Of a stretch of DNA of 22,125 nucleotides, positions 1 through 6,280 are shown piece by piece (the stretch's first letter is position 1; each line of letters starts with the position of its first letter). The stretch comes from RGIG6904 sp024680835. GTDB taxonomy: Bacteria; Bacillota; Clostridia; Lachnospirales; Lachnospiraceae. The position numbers and the translations under genes are program-made. The stretch is from the NCBI GenBank assembly GCA_024680835.1, contig JAILBP010000116.1, positions 1 through 22,125 of the forward strand, given 5' to 3'. The notes below the pieces were generated by a model. It was given only the letters and a program-made list of their open reading frames with translations, was not told the DNA's origin and made no database searches.

Positions 1-1932
1 ACCGTCAAGATAGAGGTCAACACCCATCTCCTGTGCATGGTTGCTCAGATTCTGAAGATCCTTTGACGATCCAAGTTTTTTCACAAGCTTCACTTTCTTG
101 AGAAGCTTCTGGCTCACACCGCCGTTGCACCATCCGGTAAGTTTAACCGAAAGATCACCGATATTTTCCGAATTAAGATCTTCTATAATACCGTCAGCAT
201 CCTTGAATGTTGTCAGCTTAAGCGGACGAGACATCGGGATACCCAAAACCTGCTGAACCTTGTCAACCGCGCCTACAAGCTCAACTGCCACCGGAGCCTG
301 ACTCTCGCTCTCAACCTTGAGATAATCGCCGTATTCGTCTCTCAGGTAATCGCCGTATGTCTTAGCCATGCTGACATAATCATTTTGGTCGATGAAACGA
401 TATCTCTGAACTATCTTCTCGCCTGCCGGAAGCTGTGGCAGATAAGCGAATACATCGGATGAAGCTATAGCACTGATGTTGAACTGCTCACGCGGGCAGA
501 GCGTGTACTCTGCATCAACATAGTTCCAGTCATTTGATCTGCCGCTGACGAATGCTCTGACTGCTCCGTATGAAGCTCCGTTTTCCATCATGCAGATGTA
601 TGAACTGTCACCGCATGCCTGTCCAAATACTCCGAAATATGCTCTCGTGTTATGAATAACATAATCACGTCTAATATCCATATCCCAGCCATAAACATTG
701 GCGTAATAATCGCTCTGGGCTGTCTTTCCGTTATTGTAATTGATGATGGCACCACCGCCCTCGGGCACGAACATGAATCCTTCGTCTTCCTGGGATCCGG
801 CTCCGAAATACGGAAGCGGATAAATCCTGTAAAGCGGTGTTGACGGGTTGTACTCTATGGAATCAAACGGAATCTCAACTACAAGATCATTGCCCTCAAG
901 TCTGAAATCCATCTCTACGTTGAACACGTTCTGATCAACGCTGGCTGTCGACTTATCCAGCTCCTTGTCAGCCTGATAGTCTTCATATGTATAACCTGCT
1001 GCTGCAAGAGCTTCTTCCATCTTAGCTTTACGGCTGCCCTTAACATTATCGCGCAGGATATATACAGGTTCGGTCTCCAGTATCGGATATGATGCCAGCA
1101 AGGCTTCCTTATCATCGCTTGAACGAAGTTTCTTGAAATCGTAAGCTTTGTAGATATCCTTTACGGAATCCGCATCTTTCTTCTCCATCTTCTCTCTGAA
1201 GCTGTCCATCCTTGCCACTGTGATAACAGTCGGCATTATATATTCACGTTCGATATTTCCCAGAGAGTACTTAACCTTTATGCTGCCGTCATCGCCCTTC
1301 TCAAGCTTGTACACACTTTTGTCAACACTGTATGTCTTTGAATCATACACTGTCTCCAAACCTGTGGTGATACCGTAAGATATTACAAGGTTTGACTGCA
1401 TCATACCCTTTTCATTGGGAATGGCTCTGGTATCCTGTGCAGCATTTTCGATGTATGAGCTCCACACCTTTCCGGTGGATTTCTGCTCAACAGTGAAATG
1501 TGTTGTAAGCTGATCCATCGTAAAGATCAGATCATCCGATTCCATCACCAGAGGCTCCGGATCTTCCTCTCCGTCGTAGCCATATGGAACCACAGGTTCG
1601 ACCTCAGCCTCGGGATTGACAAAGTTGATAATGTAGATCAAACCTATTGCCAACACTGCACAAAATATCAGCGGTGCTATAAGACTCTTTAAGAAGTCTA
1701 CAACCTCCTGACGCTGCTCTGTCCTGGTCTCTCTGTTCGGTCTGCGAACTCCTCCGGGCTTCGGTGCCTTGGGAGCCTTTGGAGCTTTTGGAGCCTTCGG
1801 AGCTTTTTCTGTCTTTTTGGCACCCCCCTGAGTTTTAACTTCCTCCTGAGTTTCGGCACCGCCTTTGCCAAGTGCCTCAAGCTCAGCCATGTATTGTTCT
1901 GCCTTTTCTTTCGAATTTGTTTCGTTCGCCAT
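1..1932 (-). CDS. DUF5696-type membrane-anchored protein (3' end outside window)
   Basis: The frame is open from an ATG at 1932 to the window edge (644 codons seen), so the C-terminus is missing. The ATG is preceded by GGGAG at a normal distance. The N-terminus is hydrophilic, with five consecutive Ala-Pro-Lys-type triplets at about residues 44-58, then one membrane helix at about 82-104 (LIAPLIFCAVLAIGLIYII) followed by a large extracytoplasmic region. Near the edge, the segment LTTFKDADGIIEDLNSENIG and the run KDLQNLSNHAQEMGVDLYLDG-like look like the start of the alpha/beta-barrel region I associate with DUF5696 proteins, which in Firmicutes often sit beside CUT1 sugar transporters. It is the last visible gene of the xylanase/transporter operon, 71 bases after the YIP1 gene. 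Function is unknown; a carbohydrate-processing or sensing role on the outer face of the membrane is inferred from context only. The family name is from memory. Confidence 0.72.
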   Translation of the reverse strand, partial: MANETNSKEKAEQYMAELEALGKGGAETQEEVKTQGGAKKTEKAPKAPKAPKAPKAPKPGGVRRPNRETRTEQRQEVVDFLKSLIAPLIFCAVLAIGLIYIINFVNPEAEVEPVVPYGYDGEEDPEPLVMESDDLIFTMDQLTTHFTVEQKSTGKVWSSYIENAAQDTRAIPNEKGMMQSNLVISYGITTGLETVYDSKTYSVDKSVYKLEKGDDGSIKVKYSLGNIEREYIMPTVITVARMDSFREKMEKKDADSVKDIYKAYDFKKLRSSDDKEALLASYPILETEPVYILRDNVKGSRKAKMEEALAAAGYTYEDYQADKELDKSTASVDQNVFNVEMDFRLEGNDLVVEIPFDSIEYNPSTPLYRIYPLPYFGAGSQEDEGFMFVPEGGGAIINYNNGKTAQSDYYANVYGWDMDIRRDYVIHNTRAYFGVFGQACGDSSYICMMENGASYGAVRAFVSGRSNDWNYVDAEYTLCPREQFNISAIASSDVFAYLPQLPAGEKIVQRYRFIDQNDYVSMAKTYGDYLRDEYGDYLKVESESQAPVAVELVGAVDKVQQVLGIPMSRPLKLTTFKDADGIIEDLNSENIGDLSVKLTGWCNGGVSQKLLKKVKLVKKLGSSKDLQNLSNHAQEMGVDLYLDG

Positions 1933-1987
1933 GGTTACTCCCGTCTCTCATAAATGATTGGTTTTACTAACGAATAAAATATCGCTT

Positions 1988-2009
1988 ATGTAACTTCATT
2001 CTGTTACAT
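1988..2009 (-). other. small hairpin at the end of the YIP1 gene
   Basis: ATGTAAC and GTTACAT form a perfect 7-bp inverted repeat around an 8-nt loop and include the YIP1 stop codon. On the transcribed (minus) strand no immediate U-run follows, so it is not a convincing terminator. It could mark an mRNA processing or stability point between the YIP1 and DUF5696 genes. Confidence 0.3.
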
Positions 2010-2723
2010 TCTGAACATCAATTCCTTGCCTATTGATATGAAATAAGCAACACCCTGAGATATCATACTGAAGAATATCATCAGAATGAATATGATGACC
2101 AGCATCGCAAAAAGTGATGCAACCGTAAACAACAGGTTCTTTCCGGCTGAGAAATCATGAATCTGTCCCATACCGGCAACTATCAATATCGCACAGTAGA
2201 CCAATGCCAGTACACCCAACACCGATATAAACTGTCCTTCCTCTATGGTCACAAAGTTGCTTGCGATAGTAACCGGAAGCTGTATCAGCGGATATGGTAA
2301 CAAGCAATAACATGTAGCCATATACACATCACCCAGACGACCTTTTCCGTCAAACAATGTTGTAAGCGCCCAGTTACCTACTACCCACAATGCCAACGGG
2401 AACAGTATGCTGGCCACATATACCAGAATATTGATCTCTTCCCAATAAACCTGTAAGAAAAGGAAGCTGGTATATCGAAGTCTCATGATCCTGACTATGA
2501 TAGTAAAGATCAGGATCGTATTCGCTGCCGCGTATGTTCCTTTGCGCTCTCTTATAAGATCCCAGAAACCGTCCAGCGGATGCGTCAAACAGTAAAACGC
2601 AAATCCAAGAGAATCAAAGTATTTTTTCAGCTTGTCTCCTGCAGTGAGTTGTCTGTTTTTTCCCATGTCGCTTACGCCATAGTACTCACTGTAATAATCA
2701 CTCATGTTGTAGGTGCTTGCCAT
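2004..2723 (-). CDS. YIP1-family integral membrane protein
   Basis: This 239-residue protein has a hydrophilic N-terminus (about 60 residues, tyrosine-rich: MSDYYSEYYGVSDMGK) and then about five hydrophobic segments at roughly 66-90, 96-118, 130-155, 165-185 and 198-225. The phrase THPLDGFWDLIRERKGTY followed by several helices is the pattern of bacterial Yip1-domain proteins. The ATG is preceded by AAAAGGATGG. It begins 15 bases after the NHL/TPR gene, so it belongs to the same transcript. Yip1-domain proteins have no established biochemical role in bacteria. Its place between two membrane-anchored extracytoplasmic proteins and behind a sugar transporter suggests a structural or scaffold part of that membrane assembly (inference). 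Confidence 0.75.
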   Translation of the reverse strand: MASTYNMSDYYSEYYGVSDMGKNRQLTAGDKLKKYFDSLGFAFYCLTHPLDGFWDLIRERKGTYAAANTILIFTIIVRIMRLRYTSFLFLQVYWEEINILVYVASILFPLALWVVGNWALTTLFDGKGRLGDVYMATCYCLLPYPLIQLPVTIASNFVTIEEGQFISVLGVLALVYCAILIVAGMGQIHDFSAGKNLLFTVASLFAMLVIIFILMIFFSMISQGVAYFISIGKELMFRM

Positions 2724-2738
2724 AATGTTTCCATCCTT

Positions 2739-4241
2739 TTAGAGTTTGAATATCTCAGACCTTTCGATCTCAGCCTTGACCTTAAAATATCTGCCAATCA
2801 GTAAGGGCACGATGATGATGACCGCCAGAATAATGATAACCCACAGAATGTTCTCTCTAATGATTATCTTTCTGTACTGAGCGTATGCTCGTGAATAATT
2901 CTCATCATCATACTTGGCCTCAAAATAATCCATCGCCTCTTTGTACTCGCCCTTACGCATGAGCGAACGACCGATACCGATATATGCCAGCGCGTAGTTA
3001 CCGTTCAGATCCCTGACTTTATTCCACGACTCCTCAGCCTCGTCATAAAGACCGGAATCAAACTGATCCATGGCCTGATATATCAGACTGCCGTACTCGG
3101 TAGGTATGAACATTGTGATAGAGCAGTCGAGCTGATCAAGTACCAGAAGATCATTTCCCATATGCTCCATGGAAACCGGCTTTCTGAAATAGCCATCCAT
3201 GTTACCGTTTCCGCCGAATGCGTATACCATCCTGCCCTGGTCATCATAACCGAAAAGTCGTCCTCTGTTCTGATCGAGACAAACATAAATGTCGTTGTCT
3301 AATACGGTAACATCTTTGAAATATGACGGTCCGGTGATACCACCGCCTCCGCCCCAGTAGAGATCACCATATACCGGATAATCTCCGTTGCGGACCAGAA
3401 TGTCGGTTCCCAACATGTTCAGCTTACGTACTGCATCAACTGTCTCATTGTCAAGGTCTTCCTCTTCCTGTCCGCCGACACAGGCATATATGAATCCTTC
3501 ATTGTCCATGAAGAGATTATCATATTCTGTGGGAACGAAAGATTCCATCTGAGCACGCTGCTCCTGTGATGCAAGTCTTTTCCAGATGTAATCCGTAAAG
3601 TTAAAGGCAACTCTCGTAGCTCCGATGAATCCGGAGAACTCTCCGTCAGCCTCGTATTTTACTAGGCCCTTGTTGATACCCTGTGCGGAGCAGTATACAC
3701 GATCCGCTGTATCAATTGCCAGCTTATCCGGCTGGAATACATAATCACTGGCTATGGCCGAATCTACAGGTCTGTCAAATGACATTATGTAATTCAGATC
3801 CTTATCCACCTTGATGATCCTGGCATTGCCCCTGTCTGCGATGAAGATATTACCCTCTTCGCTGACTGCAACATCCGAAGGAGCGTTCAGTGTGTTAATA
3901 TCCGAACCCTTGATCTCAGAGATCTCTCTCACCACTGTGAAATCGTCCGCTCCAGTGCGTTCGAGCACTACTATACGGTTGTTACCGGTATCACAGATAT
4001 ATACCTCATTGCCGCGTACATAGAGTGACTCGGCATTCTTGAGATTCAGATCAAGACCCAGATCTTTGTAAGTGAAAACCCTGGCGACAGAATACACATC
4101 AGGGCTCTCCTGAACATCCTCCCAGTAATCATATACGTATGTATAACTGCCTTCTGATGCCTGTACTGCGGTTGTTCCGGTGAAAACCAGTCCTGCTGCA
4201 ACAGCTGCCACACCCAGAGCATGTATAATCCTGTTCTTCAT
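2739..4241 (-). CDS. NHL-repeat beta-propeller protein with TPR segment and C-terminal membrane helix
   Basis: I take the ATG at 4241 (500 residues) because AAGAGGA stands 5 bases upstream and MKNRIIHALGVAAVAAGLVF is then a clean signal peptide ending near AVQASEG. An ATG at 4274 overlaps the upstream stop (TGATG) but lacks a ribosome site and would bury the signal. Residues about 45-390 carry repeated NHL-like blades (VYICDTGNNRIVVLER, IFIADRGNARIIKVDK, LLVLDQLDCSITMF). Residues about 395-455 resemble a TPR (LYDEAEESWNKVRDLNGNYA, YIGIGRSLMRKGEYKEAMDY). A membrane helix (LWVIIILAVIIIVPLLIG) and a short cytoplasmic tail end the protein. The propeller and TPR should therefore face outward in a type I topology. 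It follows the permeases in the operon. Ligand and role are unknown; glycan or protein binding in a transporter-associated complex is inferred. Confidence 0.8.
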   Translation of the reverse strand: MKNRIIHALGVAAVAAGLVFTGTTAVQASEGSYTYVYDYWEDVQESPDVYSVARVFTYKDLGLDLNLKNAESLYVRGNEVYICDTGNNRIVVLERTGADDFTVVREISEIKGSDINTLNAPSDVAVSEEGNIFIADRGNARIIKVDKDLNYIMSFDRPVDSAIASDYVFQPDKLAIDTADRVYCSAQGINKGLVKYEADGEFSGFIGATRVAFNFTDYIWKRLASQEQRAQMESFVPTEYDNLFMDNEGFIYACVGGQEEEDLDNETVDAVRKLNMLGTDILVRNGDYPVYGDLYWGGGGGITGPSYFKDVTVLDNDIYVCLDQNRGRLFGYDDQGRMVYAFGGNGNMDGYFRKPVSMEHMGNDLLVLDQLDCSITMFIPTEYGSLIYQAMDQFDSGLYDEAEESWNKVRDLNGNYALAYIGIGRSLMRKGEYKEAMDYFEAKYDDENYSRAYAQYRKIIIRENILWVIIILAVIIIVPLLIGRYFKVKAEIERSEIFKL

Positions 4242-4246
4242 AGTAA

Positions 4247-4253
4247 TCCTCTT
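4247..4253 (-). promoter_or_regulatory. ribosome binding site deciding the NHL/TPR start
   Basis: On the minus strand AAGAGGA lies 5 bases before the ATG at 4241. It is the only good Shine-Dalgarno near this gene's start and supports translation from 4241 rather than from the overlapping ATG at 4274. Confidence 0.65.
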
Positions 4254-4273
4254 ATACTGTGTATTATCGTTCA

Positions 4274-5209
4274 TCAATCTTTGATACCGGAGCTGGCCAT
4301 TGTCTCAAGAATCTGACTCTCAGAGAATACGAATATGAGAATCGGTACTATCATGACAACTACCAGAACCGCTGCAGCCTGACCTGTTCTGGCGATACCG
4401 CCGGCCTGAATCTGCTGCAATGCAAATACCAGTGTCTTTTTCTCCTCGGAATAGATATATGTGGAAGCTCTGTTATTCCAGAGTCCCTGTACCGAGAAGA
4501 TGATCAACGTCATCCATGCAGGCTTAACGTTGGGCATTACTATCTTTGTGAATACTGTCCATTCACTTGCACCATCGATCTTTGCTGCCTCGATCAATGC
4601 TGTGGGCAAGCTCTCCATGAACTGTTTCATAAGGAAGAGTCCCATAGGAGAAGCAAATGCGGGAATGATAATAGCCCAGTATGTATCGATCCATCCCAAC
4701 TTGTTGATAATGATGTAGTTAGGAATCTGTGTAACCATACCGGTGAACATCATGGCCACGGTGACAAGCTTGAAAAATGCCTGTCCGCCGGGGAACTGAT
4801 ACTTAGCCAAAACGAAAGCACCCATGGAAGCTATAAAAAGATGTCCCGCAGTACCTACAGCCGTTATGAATACGGTGTTGAAAAGATATCTGGAGAAAGT
4901 AACCCAGCTCTTACCCATGGTAACGAACAGATCCGAGAAGTTATTGATGGTAGGTCGTCTTGGGAATATTCTGGGCGGGAACATGAACAATTCATCCAAA
5001 GGCTTCAATGCACTGCTCACCGCATATACGATGGGAAATACCATTATGACTGCAACCAGCGCAAGGAAGATTCCCAATGCTATATCTCCACTGACTGAAC
5101 GGTTCGGTTTCCTGCGCTTTATAAGTGGCTTATGATAAACCTGAACCGCTTCTTCCTGTATTTTCTTTGCTTTTTTTTCTTTTGTGGTGTTTTTACTCAT
5201 TATCGCCAT
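4274..5209 (-). CDS. CUT1 sugar ABC transporter permease, MalG type
   Basis: This 311-residue protein has a lysine-rich cytoplasmic N-terminus (to about 38), six hydrophobic segments starting with IALGIFLALVAVIMVFPIVY, and the permease EAA loop EAAKIDGASEWTVFTKIVMP at about 205-225, which docks the ATPase. The proline-containing SALKPLDELFMFPPRIFP after the first helix is typical of MalG-like CUT1 subunits. The ATG at 5209 is used here; the ATG at 5200 (MSKNTTKEK) has AGGA 8 bases upstream and is an equally plausible start. It pairs with the MalF-type permease upstream and probably carries xylo-oligosaccharides, given the xylanase at the head of the operon (inference). No ATPase gene is in the window, so a shared MsmX/MsiK-type ATPase is expected elsewhere. 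Confidence 0.93.
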   Translation of the reverse strand: MAIMSKNTTKEKKAKKIQEEAVQVYHKPLIKRRKPNRSVSGDIALGIFLALVAVIMVFPIVYAVSSALKPLDELFMFPPRIFPRRPTINNFSDLFVTMGKSWVTFSRYLFNTVFITAVGTAGHLFIASMGAFVLAKYQFPGGQAFFKLVTVAMMFTGMVTQIPNYIIINKLGWIDTYWAIIIPAFASPMGLFLMKQFMESLPTALIEAAKIDGASEWTVFTKIVMPNVKPAWMTLIIFSVQGLWNNRASTYIYSEEKKTLVFALQQIQAGGIARTGQAAAVLVVVMIVPILIFVFSESQILETMASSGIKD

Positions 5210-5227
5210 CCTACTCTCATAGTATAG

Positions 5228-5243
5228 CAGACACAGGTGTCTG
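5228..5243 (-). other. hairpin between the two permease genes
   Basis: CAGACACAGGTGTCTG is a perfect 7-bp inverted repeat with a 2-nt centre, in the 71-base gap between the permease genes and just upstream of the second one's ribosome site. Read on the plus strand it is followed by TTTATTT, but no plus-strand gene precedes it. On the operon strand no U-run follows. An mRNA-stability or translation effect is possible. Confidence 0.4.
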
Positions 5244-5280
5244 TTTATTTCTTATATACGACAAGTTCAAGAAACTATCT

Positions 5281-6264
5281 TTATTCTCCGACTCTGTTAA
5301 GCAACGCCTCTATCAGCTTGTAGCTCAATATCATCAGCAGGAAAAGTATCGTGGCTATGGCACAGGCATAACCCATTTCGAATCTTGAGAAGCCATAGTC
5401 GTAAACATGTGTCACGATGGTACGCGCCGCATAATCCGTACTGGGATATCCGCAAAGCTGGAAGGTTACATCGAAAACACCGAACGCCTGCGTGATAGCC
5501 ATGACCGCACCGAACATCAGCATGGGCTTCATGCTGGGAAGTGTTATGAACCACAATTCCTGCCAGCGGTTCTTAACTCCGTCAATACATCCTGCCTCAA
5601 ACAAGCTGGGATCCACGCTCTGGAGTCCTGCCACGAATGAGAGGAATCCGGTTCCAAGGCTCATCCACAGGATGACCAGCATACATATCGGCAACATCCA
5701 TTTCGGATCTGTCAGCCACAAAACGGGATTGTCTATTATACCGATATTCATCAAAAAAGCATTTACATAACCGTAGGCATCACCTCTGAAGAATACCGAG
5801 AAGATAACAAAGCAGTTTCCGGCGATGGAGGGTGCGTAGAATACTACGATGGCCACACTTCTGACCCACCTTGGAAGTTCATTGATGAGCCATGCAAAGA
5901 AGAATGACATTATGTAGCCTAACGGTCCCGTGACCAGAGCGATGATAAGGGTATTCTTGATACCTATCAGGAAGATCTCATCCTCCAGCAAAAGGCTTAT
6001 GTAGTTATTAAGTCCTATAAATTTGGGCGATTCCAAAAGGTTATAATAAGTAAAACTGAAAAATATGGATGCGACCACCGGGAAAATAAAGAACACTGTA
6101 AAAATGATCGCATACGGTGCCAGGAAAAGATAGCAGTTCCTGCTCGTCTTCATCTTTTTCAATGCAACTTTGGCATTGTGCCTGCGCATCATCACAAGCT
6201 TCTGAAAAAAACTCATATCCGCCGGTGAAACTTTACTCTTTGTTGCTGCATTTTCGTTTGCCAT
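5281..6264 (-). CDS. CUT1 sugar ABC transporter permease, MalF type
   Basis: This 327-residue protein has a basic cytoplasmic N-terminus, then about six hydrophobic segments beginning with YLFLAPYAIIFTVFFIFPVV at about residue 45, the standard opening of MalF/UgpA-like permeases. The ATPase-docking loop near residues 220-245 reads EAGCIDGVKNRWQELWFITL-P, a slightly altered EAA motif with Gly in the third position. It starts 16 bases after the solute-binding protein gene and is 71 bases upstream of the second permease, so the transporter is ordered binding protein, MalF type, MalG type. The substrate is inferred to be xylan-derived oligosaccharides, possibly carrying glucuronosyl or acetyl groups. 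Confidence 0.93.
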   Translation of the reverse strand: MANENAATKSKVSPADMSFFQKLVMMRRHNAKVALKKMKTSRNCYLFLAPYAIIFTVFFIFPVVASIFFSFTYYNLLESPKFIGLNNYISLLLEDEIFLIGIKNTLIIALVTGPLGYIMSFFFAWLINELPRWVRSVAIVVFYAPSIAGNCFVIFSVFFRGDAYGYVNAFLMNIGIIDNPVLWLTDPKWMLPICMLVILWMSLGTGFLSFVAGLQSVDPSLFEAGCIDGVKNRWQELWFITLPSMKPMLMFGAVMAITQAFGVFDVTFQLCGYPSTDYAARTIVTHVYDYGFSRFEMGYACAIATILFLLMILSYKLIEALLNRVGE

Positions 6265-6280
6265 AACTGTACCTGACCTC

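Noticed and set aside
4259..5098. Plus-strand open frame of 279 codons
   Set aside because: Cysteine- and histidine-rich translation antisense to a clear ABC permease, no ribosome site, no family resemblance; a shadow frame.
5228..5243. Rho-independent terminator on the plus strand (hairpin followed by TTTATTT)
   Set aside because: There is no plus-strand gene upstream to terminate, and the U-run is broken; on the operon strand no U-run follows.
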